NCBI GenBank assembly: GCA_016720805.1
Contig: JADKJZ010000010.1
Coordinates: 1 to 46,930 of the forward strand
DNA: 46,930 nt
Direction: 5' to 3'
Origin: Gemmatimonadota bacterium
GTDB lineage: Bacteria > Gemmatimonadota > Gemmatimonadetes > Gemmatimonadales > GWC2-71-9
The position numbers and the translations under genes are program-made. This document shows, one piece after another, positions 1 to 8,600 of this stretch; the first letter of the stretch is position 1, and the number at the start of each line of letters is the position of its first letter. The notes below the pieces were generated by a model. The model was given only the letters and a program-made list of their open reading frames with translations, was not told where the DNA came from and ran no database searches.

Positions 1-1119
1 CGCCTCACGCGAATAGCCCCAGCCCGCGATGCCACGGATGGAGGCGACCTGCAAGCCGAGCATCAGGAGCGTCAGCCCGGTGCCGAGCGCGGCGACCATC
101 AGGAAGAGGAAGCTCTCGAGGCCAAGGAAGTTGTGCTCCACCACCATGTCGATCAGCGCCGCGCCGATCGCCGCGCTCAGCGTGCCGCCGACCACGGCAC
201 TGAGCTGGTTGCCCTGCACGAGCGCCTCGCGCGCGAAACGCTGCAGGCGCACCGGCAACTGCGGTTCGAGCGCCCGCGCCCCCTGCAGCGCCGACGCGAA
301 CTCCTCGACCGAGGGCCAGCGCTGGTCCGGGTCGCGCGCGAGGGCGCGGTCGATCACGGTCGCCGCCGCTGCCGGCAGCGCCGGCACCAGCGTCCGGATC
401 GCGGGTGCATCGCTGCCGGACTGCTGGGCCAGCAACGCGCGCCCCTCGGCGCCCTCGAACGGCCGCCGCCCCGCGAGGGCGGCGAAGGCCGTGACGCCGA
501 GTGCATAGACGTCGCCGCGCGCATCGGCGTCGGCACCGAGCGCCTGCTCGGGACTCATGTAGTGCATGGTGCCCATCGCAGCGCCGACGGGCGTGTCGCC
601 TTCACCGAAGGCGGCGATCCCGAAATCGGTGACCAGCGCGCGGTCGCTCCCCTCTTCGAGGAGGATGTTGTCGGGCTTGATGTCGCGATGGATCACGCCG
701 CGTGCGTGCGCGTGCGCGATGGCCCAACTGACCTCCTGCATCACCCTGAGCGCCTCCGCCATCGGCAACGCGCCGCGGGCACGGAGCCGCTCCCCGAGTG
801 TCTCGCCGCGGACATACGCCATCACGAAGAAGACCAGTGCCTCGTGCGACTCGACCGCATGGATCGGGACGATGTGGGGGTGCGACAGCTGGGCGGCGGT
901 GCGCGCCTCGCGGAGGAAGCGCTCGCGGAGTGAGGCGTTCGCCGCCAACGATGGCGGAAGGAGCTTGATCGCCACTAGCCGGTCGAGGGCGACCTCTCGG
1001 GCCAGGAAAACGACCCCCATTCCGCCCCGCCCCAACTCCCGGTCAAGCGAATAGCGCCCCGCGACCTGCGCCTGAAGGGCGAGGAACTCGGGGGAAAGAG
1101 CGTTTTCAGATTGAAACAT
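1..1119 (-). CDS. Ser/Thr protein kinase, C-terminus cut by window edge
   Basis: The first 373 residues of a Hanks-type kinase read in one open frame from ATG 1119 to the window edge. The glycine loop GRGGMG is at about residues 30-35, the VAIK lysine at about 52, HRDIKPDN at about 144-151, DFG at about 165-167 and an MSPEQ activation segment at about 188-192. After the kinase domain (about residue 280) come two hydrophobic segments (about 307-325 and 335-357), so it is probably anchored in the inner membrane with the kinase in the cytoplasm. The target and signal are unknown. A second kinase lies upstream in the same direction, with 75 bp holding a 7-bp repeat array between them. Kinase identity is secure; the fate of the C-terminus cannot be seen. 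Confidence 0.93.
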   Translation of the reverse strand, partial: MFQSENALSPEFLALQAQVAGRYSLDRELGRGGMGVVFLAREVALDRLVAIKLLPPSLAANASLRERFLREARTAAQLSHPHIVPIHAVESHEALVFFVMAYVRGETLGERLRARGALPMAEALRVMQEVSWAIAHAHARGVIHRDIKPDNILLEEGSDRALVTDFGIAAFGEGDTPVGAAMGTMHYMSPEQALGADADARGDVYALGVTAFAALAGRRPFEGAEGRALLAQQSGSDAPAIRTLVPALPAAAATVIDRALARDPDQRWPSVEEFASALQGARALEPQLPVRLQRFAREALVQGNQLSAVVGGTLSAAIGAALIDMVVEHNFLGLESFLFLMVAALGTGLTLLMLGLQVASIRGIAGWGYSREA

Positions 1120-1153
1120 GGTCAACGTACGGCGGGAGCGTCACGGTGGTTTC

Positions 1154-1192
1154 GATCATCGATCATCGATGATCGATGATCGATGATCGATC
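1154..1192. repeat. 7-bp tandem repeat array, two orientations
   Basis: Two GATCATC units are followed by three GATGATC units and a partial one. The two halves are inverted relative to each other, so the array can fold into a hairpin. It begins 3 bp past the stop codon of the minus-strand kinase whose stop is at 1195-1197. Confidence 0.9.
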
Positions 1193-1194
1193 CC

Positions 1195-3081
1195 TCACGG
1201 CTGGGGTGGCCGGTACTTCGGCCGGAAGTTGGTGTCCGGCTGGAATCCCTCGCGCGGCCCGCCGGGCCCGCTCGGCCGACGCCCGCCCGTGGTATCGAAG
1301 GGCGCTCGGCCCGTCCGATTGAAGTCCATCTGCCAGGTCCCGCCCACCGGCACCCGCTTGAAATCTTCGATCATCCGCGAGGCACGGAAGATCGTCTCGC
1401 GGAATGGCTCGAGTGTCGTCGGCTTGTAGACGTCCTGACTCGAGACGACGTTGAAGCCATAGGCCGACCCCGGGGCGAGGTTGCGGACGGTGATCCGCAG
1501 GTCGACGGAATCGTTGGTGCCCGGCGCCAACTGGACCAGCACCATGCCGTCGGCGCCTTCGAAGCTGGTGTTGCGGACGCTTCGGTCCGCGCTCTGCTCG
1601 GGCACCACGACCTCCCAGCCGGTGCCACCGCGCACCCGGCGGGCCAGTTCCTGTGTCACCTGCGCATTGAGCGCCGCGAGTTCCGGCGTCGTGGGCGCGC
1701 GCGGCGCCGTCACCAGCACCAGGCGGCGCGGTTTGGCCGTGCCCACGATGGTGGCCACGGCGGCGCCTGGGGCGACGGCCGTCGCGCTGGGCGCAGTCGG
1801 TGGCTGCGGCATCCGGGTGCGGCTCATTTCGCCGAAGCGCGCACGCAGGATCGAGTCGACGGTGGCAATCTGCACGTCGAGCGGGAGCGCAACCATCGTG
1901 GTCTCGACCACCATGCGTCGCGCCGTGGTGGGCCGAGTCATCTCGAGTTCGCTCCACATCTGCTGCGCGATCTTGAGCGAATCGGCGCGCGTCATCGGCT
2001 TGCCGATGAGTGCCCCGCCCTCCAGCGAATCACGGCCACCGGCGACCACCACCGTGTTCGGTGCCGCGGGCGTCGCCGGTGGCGGCGAGTTCCGAATCTG
2101 CGCCCAGTACACCGCCGCGCTCAGCACCGTCAGCAGTGCCACGGCCGCCACACCAAGCGGAATCCGGCTCTTCGGCACCACGACGGCCGTCCGTTCACCC
2201 GACGTCTCGCGATGCGCGTCGGCGGCCATCATCCCGGCGATGCGGTCGAGCTCCCGCAGCACGGTCTGCGCATCGGCCGGCCGCTCGCTCGGATTCTTCG
2301 CGAGGCAGTGCGCAATCAGCACCGAGAGCGCTTCCGGCACCTCGGCGCGGAGCGCGTGCAGCGACTCCGGTGTGCGCGTGAGCTGCGCCGTCATCGTCGC
2401 CGTGGGGGAAGGTGCGGAGAACGGGCTCGCGCCGATCAGCAATTCGTAGGCAAGCAGACCGACCGCATAGATGTCGACGCGATGATCGGCGGCCGGATCG
2501 GCGGCGAGTTGCTCCGGCGCCATGTAGGCGGGCGTGCCGATCGCCATCCCCGACGTGGTGTGCCCGGCGATCCCGGTCGGCAAGGCGGCGAAGAGCGCCT
2601 TTGCCACGCCGAAGTCGGTGACCACGGCGTGCTGCCCGTCGGAGAGGATGTTGGCCGGCTTGATGTCGCGATGGACCACGCCGCGGGCGTGGGCATACGC
2701 CAGCGCCTCGACCACGTCGTGCAGCATGACGATCGTGTCGCGCACCGGGAGCGGGCCCTGCTGCTCGAGGCGGTGCCGAAGCGATTCGCCGGCGATGAAC
2801 GGCATCGTGAACCAGAGGAGCTCGCCCGCCTCGCCGGCGTGGAGCAGGGGCACGATGTACGGATGGGAGAGGCGCGCCGCCAACTGCACCTCGCGCCGGA
2901 ACCGCTCGCGATTGACGCCAGCCGCCAACTCGGGTGGCAGCACCTTGATCACGACCTCGCGCCCCAACGCCTGTTCGCGCGCCACGAACACCCGGCTCAT
3001 CCCGCCGCCGGTGAGTTCGCGCTCGATCAGGTAGGCCTCGCCAAGGGCGGCTTTGAGGTCGGTGAGCAGGGCGTCGGTCAC
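1195..3081 (-). CDS. Membrane Ser/Thr protein kinase with extracytoplasmic domain
   Basis: This is a 628-residue kinase. The GTG at 3081 is preferred over the ATG at 3213: it has AGGA 5 nt upstream and gives an N-terminus parallel to the kinase at 21800-24991. The glycine loop GGGMSRVF, the VIKVL lysine, HRDIKPAN, DFG and MAPEQ are all present. A single membrane helix follows at about residues 305-327, then a Pro/Ala-rich linker and a C-terminal domain of about 150 residues with no family I recognise; its end is rich in Gly, Pro and Arg. The protein probably senses outside the cytoplasm and signals through the kinase inside. It is divergent from the lipoprotein gene at 3250, and the stop TGA is followed by a GGGATCGATC repeat. 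Confidence 0.92.
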   Translation of the reverse strand: MTDALLTDLKAALGEAYLIERELTGGGMSRVFVAREQALGREVVIKVLPPELAAGVNRERFRREVQLAARLSHPYIVPLLHAGEAGELLWFTMPFIAGESLRHRLEQQGPLPVRDTIVMLHDVVEALAYAHARGVVHRDIKPANILSDGQHAVVTDFGVAKALFAALPTGIAGHTTSGMAIGTPAYMAPEQLAADPAADHRVDIYAVGLLAYELLIGASPFSAPSPTATMTAQLTRTPESLHALRAEVPEALSVLIAHCLAKNPSERPADAQTVLRELDRIAGMMAADAHRETSGERTAVVVPKSRIPLGVAAVALLTVLSAAVYWAQIRNSPPPATPAAPNTVVVAGGRDSLEGGALIGKPMTRADSLKIAQQMWSELEMTRPTTARRMVVETTMVALPLDVQIATVDSILRARFGEMSRTRMPQPPTAPSATAVAPGAAVATIVGTAKPRRLVLVTAPRAPTTPELAALNAQVTQELARRVRGGTGWEVVVPEQSADRSVRNTSFEGADGMVLVQLAPGTNDSVDLRITVRNLAPGSAYGFNVVSSQDVYKPTTLEPFRETIFRASRMIEDFKRVPVGGTWQMDFNRTGRAPFDTTGGRRPSGPGGPREGFQPDTNFRPKYRPPQP

Positions 3082-3249
3082 GTCATTCCTGGTGCGTTGG
3101 TCGGTCGGGGGAAGCCCCCCGCGGGTTCGTCTGCTGAATATACGGCTTCGACGGGCCGAAGGATGAGACCGCCGATCCTCCCCATGGGAGGCCGAGGCCA
3201 CGATAGATTTCACCCCCAGTCACTTTCTGCCCGATGCCCGAGGCACCTG

Positions 3250-4668
3250 ATGCGACGCACCACCTCCGCCCCGACGACGCCCCTGCCCACCCCACTCCGG
3301 GCCCGACGCCCTGCCCGACGTCTCGTGGCGGCAGCCCTGGTGCTCGCCGCGTGTGGCGGGTCACCCACCGGCACCGCGGGCGTCGAGGTGGTCGTCATCA
3401 CCCCGACGACGCTCTCGGTCGGGGTGGGCGGGATCGACTCGCTCTCCGCGATCGCCATCGGCGCTGGCGGCAGTGCCGTCACCACCCCGATCGTCTGGCG
3501 CTCCCTCGCCCCGACCATCGCCACCGTGACCGGCACGGGCAGGGTGACCGGTGTCATTCCCGGGAGCGCGATGGTGGTCGCCTCGGCCGGTGGCAAGGCG
3601 GATACCGTCGAGGTGCAGGTCTACGGCGCACTGCAGGCGATCACCGTCAGCATCGACCGCCCCGTCATCAAGTCGAGTGACACCACCCGGGTCCGCGCCA
3701 TCGGGCGGGACGTCGGCGGTCGCATCGTGCCGATCACCCCGGAATGGTCGGTCTCCGATCCGACCGTCGCGATCGTCGCGCCCAACGGCCTCGTGCTCGG
3801 CCTCCGCTACGACGCCAACACCCCGATCTTCGCGAGCGTGGATGGCATCAGCGGCTTCGCGACCGTCGCCGTGATTCCGTCCGAGGTGAAGAGCGTCGCC
3901 ATTCGCCCCGACACCGCGACGATCTCGCTGGGGACCACCTTCCTGTTGCGACCGACCGTGATCGACGAATTCGACGTCGAGGTCACGGATCGAACCGTGC
4001 TGTGGACCTCGACCAACAACGATGTGATCACCGTCACCAGCGCGGGGCAACTGCTCGCCGTCTCGCCGGGCAGCGCCACGGTGCGCGCCACCACGGGCGG
4101 AAAGACCGGTTCGGCCACGTTCACGGTGCTGAGCATCCCGCAGAATGTCTATCAGCTCGAGGTGACCAATCAGCTGATGGCATCGGTGCGGCTCTTCGTG
4201 AACGACTCGCAGGTGGTGACGCTGCAGGAGAACTCGTCGACCGCGCTCCAGTTGGAGAAGGTGGCGAGCGCCCGCATTCGCTGGGTCATCATCCGGCCCA
4301 AGGCCGGCACGGCCGGCGAGCCGCTGTCGGAAACCCTCGCGACCCTGACCAACCCCGATGGCATCGTGAGCCTCACGATCGACAACGTCATCAACGGCTC
4401 GACGTACTTCACGCCGTTCGTCCGGTCGCTGGCGAGCGACAAGTTCGATGTGGACATGACGCTGAAGGATGCGGCGGGACCCTGCGGCTGTCCGGTGTCG
4501 GCCGCCGAACCGGACCGCCGCTTCGGCTACTGGCGGTATGGTCCGGGCGCGACGATGTTGCTGATCAACGCGGCAAATCCGTCGCTGACCATCCCGGTGG
4601 CAGTCCCACCTGGGGCCATCGAGGCGGGCACCGGCATCTGGCGCACCACGATCCTCGTCGGCCCGTGA
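3250..4668 (+). CDS. Lipoprotein with bacterial Ig-like (BIG2) repeats
   Basis: This is a 472-residue secreted lipoprotein. The N-terminus has an Arg-rich leader and a lipobox ending LVLAACGG, so Cys is probably lipidated. Three Ig-like BIG2 repeats follow, recognised by the recurring pattern of T(L/I)S(V/L)G at the start, a W(R/S/T)S core and G.A.V.A(S/T).GGK near the end (about residues 45-290). The C-terminal 170 residues are unlike BIG2, contain a CGC motif and are unassigned. Such repeats usually mediate adhesion or act as spacers on the cell surface. The ATG at 3250 is chosen because it gives a complete signal peptide; the frame is open far upstream, but that part is antisense to the kinase. 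Confidence 0.85.
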   Translation: MRRTTSAPTTPLPTPLRARRPARRLVAAALVLAACGGSPTGTAGVEVVVITPTTLSVGVGGIDSLSAIAIGAGGSAVTTPIVWRSLAPTIATVTGTGRVTGVIPGSAMVVASAGGKADTVEVQVYGALQAITVSIDRPVIKSSDTTRVRAIGRDVGGRIVPITPEWSVSDPTVAIVAPNGLVLGLRYDANTPIFASVDGISGFATVAVIPSEVKSVAIRPDTATISLGTTFLLRPTVIDEFDVEVTDRTVLWTSTNNDVITVTSAGQLLAVSPGSATVRATTGGKTGSATFTVLSIPQNVYQLEVTNQLMASVRLFVNDSQVVTLQENSSTALQLEKVASARIRWVIIRPKAGTAGEPLSETLATLTNPDGIVSLTIDNVINGSTYFTPFVRSLASDKFDVDMTLKDAAGPCGCPVSAAEPDRRFGYWRYGPGATMLLINAANPSLTIPVAVPPGAIEAGTGIWRTTILVGP

Positions 4669-4674
4669 GCGCGG

Positions 4675-4779
4675 CTACTCCTTGTAGCCGACCGCGCGGG
4701 CAAGGACGTTCGCGACGATGAACGTCACGATGAAGAAACCGAGCAACGCATAGATATAGACGAGTTCAGGCAACGGCAT
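4675..4779 (-). CDS. 34-aa single-pass membrane peptide
   Basis: A short open frame beginning MPLPELVYIYALLGFF and ending in a charged GYKE tail. Residues 8-27 form one uninterrupted hydrophobic helix, a composition that chance frames in GC-rich DNA rarely show. It lies 42 bp after the AlkA-type glycosylase gene on the same strand and could be cotranscribed with it. No clear Shine-Dalgarno sequence is visible. The function is unknown. Confidence 0.55.
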   Translation of the reverse strand: MPLPELVYIYALLGFFIVTFIVANVLARAVGYKE

Positions 4780-4821
4780 GGGACGCACGGGACGACTCCG
4801 GGAATATGGCCGGGGGAAAAA

Positions 4822-5370
4822 CTAACCGAATTCGTGCAGACGGCGCTGGTCGATCAGCGCCCAGCAGCAGATCGCCACGTGGGACTCGTACCCCGCAATG
4901 AGCCGGCGGATCGTTGCCGGCTTCATCCGCCGGAAGACCACGCCCGCCGCACGCGCCACGCCGGCATCGCCGGTGGGCCAGATCTCGGGATGGCCGAAGC
5001 CGAAGATCGCCACCATCTGGGCGCTCCACGGCCCCAGCCCCTTGATGGTGGTGATTTCCGCGATCAGGGCGTCGGCGTCGAGGCCCTGCCAGGCCGACCG
5101 CGGGTCGCCCCGCTCCGCCACATATCGCCCCCACGCCGCGAGGGTCTTCCGCTTCCCGCGCGAGAGCCCGTGCACCGGCGGATCGTCGGGCGGCGTCGCC
5201 ATCGCCCAGTCCACCACCCCCTCGGCGGTCCCGAACGCCACCAGCAAACGCTCCATGATCGTGCGCGCTGCGGCGGCCGAGACCAGCTGGGCGACCACGG
5301 TCCGGACCACCAGGTCGGTCAACGGCCGTTCATCAGGGACGATCCGCTCCAGGGGGTGCGCCAGCTCCAC
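4822..5370 (-). CDS. DNA-3-methyladenine glycosylase II (AlkA-type)
   Basis: A 182-residue HhH-GPD base-excision glycosylase that removes alkylated bases from DNA. The helix-hairpin-helix is seen as IKGLGPWSAQMVAIFGFG, followed by PTGDAGVARA, which carries the expected catalytic aspartate. The region TDLVVRTVVAQLVSAAAART corresponds to the conserved first helices of the family. The frame is open upstream of the GTG at 5370 and encodes ARHPRLARLV, which also resembles the family, so the true protein may be longer and use a rare start. No ATG, GTG or TTG is available in that stretch. It is followed by the 34-aa membrane peptide and preceded by an MliC-like lipoprotein gene. Confidence 0.82.
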   Translation of the reverse strand: MELAHPLERIVPDERPLTDLVVRTVVAQLVSAAAARTIMERLLVAFGTAEGVVDWAMATPPDDPPVHGLSRGKRKTLAAWGRYVAERGDPRSAWQGLDADALIAEITTIKGLGPWSAQMVAIFGFGHPEIWPTGDAGVARAAGVVFRRMKPATIRRLIAGYESHVAICCWALIDQRRLHEFG

Positions 5371-5489
5371 GAGCCTCGCCAGTCGCGGGTGTCGCGCGCT
5401 CAGCTCCCGCGCCGCGACCTTGTGCGGGTCGCGGGCGGGCCGTGTGATCCCGCCCAGGCGGGTCGGATCAGGAGAACGAGCCGTACCGA

Positions 5490-5894
5490 TTACTCGCTGC
5501 CGGCCGGCTTCTCGGCCGGCGGGGCGGGCGGCTCGGTGGCCGTCGGGGCGGTGGTGCAGGTGACCGTCTTTCCACCCCGCTCGAGGGTCACCTCGTTCCC
5601 CTTGTTCCAGAAGGTCGCGGTGGAGTCGGCGTAGCGTGCTCCCGAGGCGGCCGGCACCTGGCGCAACCGCACGCGCTCGTCGCCGATCGCGAGGGAGACG
5701 ACGCCGGTGCCGCTCGAATCGGTGGCAAAGAGGGCGAAGATCTCCGTCTTGTCGTCGCAGTTGAAGACGGCCGCGGACGCACCCGGCGGCGGTGCCATCA
5801 TCGCCTGCTTGGCGCTATCGGGATTGGCGGCATCGGAGGCAGCCTTCGGTGCACAGGCGGCGACGAGGAGCAGGGCAAGCGGGGCACGGCGCAT
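5490..5894 (-). CDS. MliC-like lipoprotein (C-type lysozyme inhibitor fold)
   Basis: A 134-residue lipoprotein with leader MRRAPLALLLVAACAP and a lipobox Cys at 14. The mature part matches the MliC/PliC pattern: a first Cys in VFNCDD, then RLRQVPAASGARYAD, then FWNKGNEVTLERGG and a last Cys in VTCTT. In the family the S-G-A-R-Y loop enters the lysozyme active site, and the two Cys form the disulfide. The tail is Pro/Glu-rich. The likely role is protection of peptidoglycan against lysozyme at the outer membrane or in the periplasm. Family assignment is good; lysozyme inhibition is inferred. Confidence 0.82.
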   Translation of the reverse strand: MRRAPLALLLVAACAPKAASDAANPDSAKQAMMAPPPGASAAVFNCDDKTEIFALFATDSSGTGVVSLAIGDERVRLRQVPAASGARYADSTATFWNKGNEVTLERGGKTVTCTTAPTATEPPAPPAEKPAGSE

Positions 5895-5918
5895 GGAGCA
5901 CTCCGGAATGATGGCGAA

Positions 5919-6770
5919 TCAGGGGGTACGTGGCCGCTGCAGCACGGCCCAGACAGCAAAATGATCGGAGGGCCAGAGCGGCCCGAAGCGACGACGATCG
6001 ATCCCCGCATCGCTGACGCGCCAGGAGGGATCGGCCAGGATGAAGTCGATCTTCCCGCCGGTCGAGTCGCCGCGAAAGCTGTTGAACGTCCCGACGACGC
6101 GCGCGTCGGGGTGTGCGGCGCGGAAGGTGTCGCGGAGCGGCGTGCGCGTCGAGGTAACCATTGCCTGCGCCGCCGGATTCGTCTCGTCGGCGTTGAAGTC
6201 GCCGAAGACCAGCACGCCGTCGCCCGGTGCACCATCCTGCGCAATCCGCTGCAACAGCAACGCGGCGCTCTTCTCGCGCGACGGTTGCGATTGATGATCC
6301 CAGTGATTGTTGTAGACCCGGAGGGTGTCACCGGTGGCGCGATCGACCAGCCGCGCCCAGGTGCTGATGCGCGTGATTCCGTTGCCCCAGTGCTTCGAGC
6401 CAGGCACCGTGGGCGTGTCCGAGAACCAGAAGGTGCCGCTCGTCACCACGCGGAAGCGGAGCGTGTCGACCCAGATCGCGGCGTATTCGCCGGCAGTCTT
6501 GCCGTCGTCGCGCCCGACGCCGATCTGCTGGTAGCGATGCAGCCGCTGCTCGAGTTCGTCGAGCTGGAAGCGGAGCGCCTCCTGAAAGCCAATCAGGTGC
6601 GGGGCATGGTCGCGGATCAGGGTGACCACATGCTCGCGCCGATTCGGCCAGGCGTGATCGCCATCCGCGGCGGTGCCATAGCGGATGTTGAAGGAGAGCG
6701 CCCGCACCGGCGCCTGCGCCGGCAGGGGCGCCGCGGCCAGCAGGAAGAGCGCGGGGGCGAGGAATCGCAT
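5919..6770 (-). CDS. Secreted endonuclease/exonuclease/phosphatase-family protein
   Basis: A 283-residue enzyme with a Sec signal peptide (MRFLAPALFLLAAAPLPAQA). EEP-fold motifs occur in order: LSFNIRYG (Asn), IGFQEALR (metal-binding Glu), NNHWDH, VFGDFNADE (Asp/Asn), KIDFIL and WPSDHFAVW (terminal Asp-His). The set resembles secreted EEP hydrolases annotated as phosphodiesterases; the substrate cannot be told. The ATG at 6770 is chosen for the signal peptide. The same frame remains open upstream through the REP region into the transposase remnant, which is coincidental. Confidence 0.87.
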   Translation of the reverse strand: MRFLAPALFLLAAAPLPAQAPVRALSFNIRYGTAADGDHAWPNRREHVVTLIRDHAPHLIGFQEALRFQLDELEQRLHRYQQIGVGRDDGKTAGEYAAIWVDTLRFRVVTSGTFWFSDTPTVPGSKHWGNGITRISTWARLVDRATGDTLRVYNNHWDHQSQPSREKSAALLLQRIAQDGAPGDGVLVFGDFNADETNPAAQAMVTSTRTPLRDTFRAAHPDARVVGTFNSFRGDSTGGKIDFILADPSWRVSDAGIDRRRFGPLWPSDHFAVWAVLQRPRTP

Positions 6771-7098
6771 CGGGGAATGATAATGCGCGCGGGCGCCGCC
6801 GCCCGCCCCCCGGCCCCATCCGGGATCATCGCGGCGCGGGGATGTAGGGGCGCGGCCTGCCGCGCCCGTCCTCCCGTCCGCACCGATCCCCGCGACGTGA
6901 CGCGGGACGCCGTCGTTGACATGCCGATATCCCGATGATGGTGAGACGGGCGCGGCAGGCCGCGCCCCTACACACGACCTTCCACCCGCACCTCCCGACA
7001 TCCACCGATGGTGGGACGGGCGCGGCAGGCCGCGCCCTCCACCCGCACCTCCCGACATCCACCGATGGTGGGATCGCGCCAATCCCGGCCCAAGGTCA
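6771..7098. repeat. REP family 1 cluster beside RAYT gene
   Basis: This non-coding interval holds three copies of a 9-2-9 palindrome (GGGCGCGGC, two bases, GCCGCGCCC) at 6848-6867, 6948-6967 and 7018-7037. The first is preceded by GTAG (6844-6847). The second is followed by CTAC (6968-6971), so the pair is inverted, as in a BIME. A 36-bp segment starting TCCACCCGCACC occurs at 6981 and again at 7038, a 57-bp periodicity. GTAG at the foot of the hairpin is the hallmark of REPs processed by RAYT transposases, and a RAYT gene adjoins on the 3' side. Confidence 0.85.
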
Positions 7099-7592
7099 TC
7101 ATGCCCGATGACGCTCGGCAATCCACCGCGACGGATTGGCCACGATATACCCGCGGACCGCATCGATCGCCCCCCATCCCTCAGGATGCGTTCGTAAAGT
7201 TCCTCGCCAACCTGCACCGTGGGCGCCCTGACGATCCTGGTGCACGATGCCTTATATGACCCGATGATCGCCGCGAGGGACCCGGCGGAGTAGCCCAACC
7301 CACGACCGTCCGCTGGTGGACGCGAGCTCGTAAGCACAACGATGCCGTGAATGTGACTCGGCATCACCACGAATTCATCCAGCCGCACCCCGGGGTGGTG
7401 CCCAGGAATCGCATGCCACCGCTCGCTGACAATCTCACCCATCCGCGTCAGCAGCATGCGGCCGCCGCGTACCCGCGCCAATGTGTGGCAGCTCCCCCAG
7501 GTATTGATGGTCACGAAGTACCACCCGGCCCGGCGGTAATTCCAGCCGGGCAGGCGGATGGTGCGGCGATCATGGAATCGGCATTCACGCAT
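7099..7592 (-). pseudogene. REP-associated tyrosine transposase (RAYT), frameshifted
   Basis: An IS200/IS605-like Y1 transposase of the RAYT group. From ATG 7592 the frame shows LPGWNYRRAGWYFVTINTWG, then the HUH motif as MPSHIHG (His 80 and 82) and AAIIGSYK. In a run of six C at 7170-7175 (G on the coding strand) the frame breaks. Shifting by one base restores the family C-terminus DAVRGYIVANPSRW and a stop at 7099-7101. The catalytic Tyr expected in that YIVANP segment is therefore only encoded after the shift, so the product as read would be inactive. Flanking REP palindromes (6844-7037) are the probable substrate. This may be a real pseudogene, slippage, or a homopolymer sequencing error. 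Confidence 0.85.
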
Positions 7593-7636
7593 CGCGCGGG
7601 GGCGATCCGATGCGAGACGGGGCGATGTGCCGCCTG

Positions 7637-8507
7637 TTATCGCACGCGCTCCCACGCCGGCGACAGCCCGCTCAAGGGACCGGGCGGGGTGTGCAGGATG
7701 ATGTCGCTTCCATCCGGGCGCATCGTCGCGATGCGGCCCGTCGAGAATGCTCCGTCGAACGTGACGAACGCGATCCGGCCCCGCCGCCACCGCAGCTGCG
7801 CGTGGGGATTGTCAACCGCCCCGCCCCGGGGATTCGGGCGATGTCCGATCCGGTCAGGTTGCTGCTCCGCCGGAAGTGGATCCAGCCTCGGCACAGCTGG
7901 TGTCGAAGTCCATGGTGTTGGTCAGTTGCCGGCGGTCACTGCCGTCGGCTTTCATGCTCCAGATGCCCTCGTCGCCGCCTTCGGTCGACTGATAGGCAAT
8001 CCGCTGCCCATCCGGCGACCACGCGGGATAGTTGTACGAGATGATACCCTGGCCGACATCGGGGGTGAGATTGCGCTGCTGGCTCCCATCGGCGTTCATC
8101 ACCCAGATCTCGCCGGCTCGGAGTCGCCGCCAGGACCGGAAGACGATCTTGCTGCCGTCAGGGGACCAACTCGGTTGGTCGTCGTCCTCTCCCGAGTTGG
8201 TCAGCTGCTGCAGCCCGCTCCCGTCACGACGGACCCGAAGACTGGAAATCCCCTCGCTGTTCCAGGTGACGAACGCGATCCATTCACCATTCGGCGAAAC
8301 CGAGGGCGTGCGGCGAACCGTCCCTGCCGGAAAGACCCGCGTCGGCGTGATGCCGCCATCCAGTGTGGCACGGAAGATCTCCGGTACCCCTTCGGGATGG
8401 GCCTCGTACAGCAACGCGTAGCGTGCCGGCCCCGGCTCGATCGGTCCTACCGCCTCGACGCACCCCATCAATCCCAGCATCACGACCCACCGTACGCCTC
8501 GCCACAT
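7637..8507 (-). pseudogene. TolB/WD40-like propeller lipoprotein, frameshifted
   Basis: Starts MWRGVRWVVMLGLMGCVEA, a lipoprotein signal. Repeats of the PD40 type follow: PSVSPNGEWIAFVT, PSWSPDGSKIVFRS and PAWSPDGQRIAYQS, each followed by a line such as IWVMNADGS. After LTNTMDFDTS the first frame runs to a stop at 7854. A second frame over about 7885-7800 reads RGWIHFRRSSNLTGSDIARI. A third frame to the stop at 7637 reads GRIAFVTFDG and TMRPDGSDIILHTPPG, clearly the last repeats. Two indels, near 7881-7905 and 7800-7830, thus break one gene of about 290 codons. The intact form would be a periplasmic beta-propeller, perhaps a TolB-like binding protein. Confidence 0.75.
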
Positions 8508-8600
8508 CGTGTTCCCTTTCCTGTCGACTCGAGTGAACCGCCATCTCCAGGGGAGTAGGACGATCAGCCGACGCGAAAAGTTGCGGGGCAGCGCACCGCG

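Noticed and set aside
1183..3249. Long plus-strand extension of the Ig-like lipoprotein frame
   Set aside because: It is antisense to the kinase, Arg/His-rich and without motif; the lipoprotein signal begins at 3250.
5919..7790. One 623-codon frame joining the RAYT and the EEP hydrolase
   Set aside because: The two families are unrelated, the EEP part has its own signal peptide at 6770, and the middle is REP sequence.
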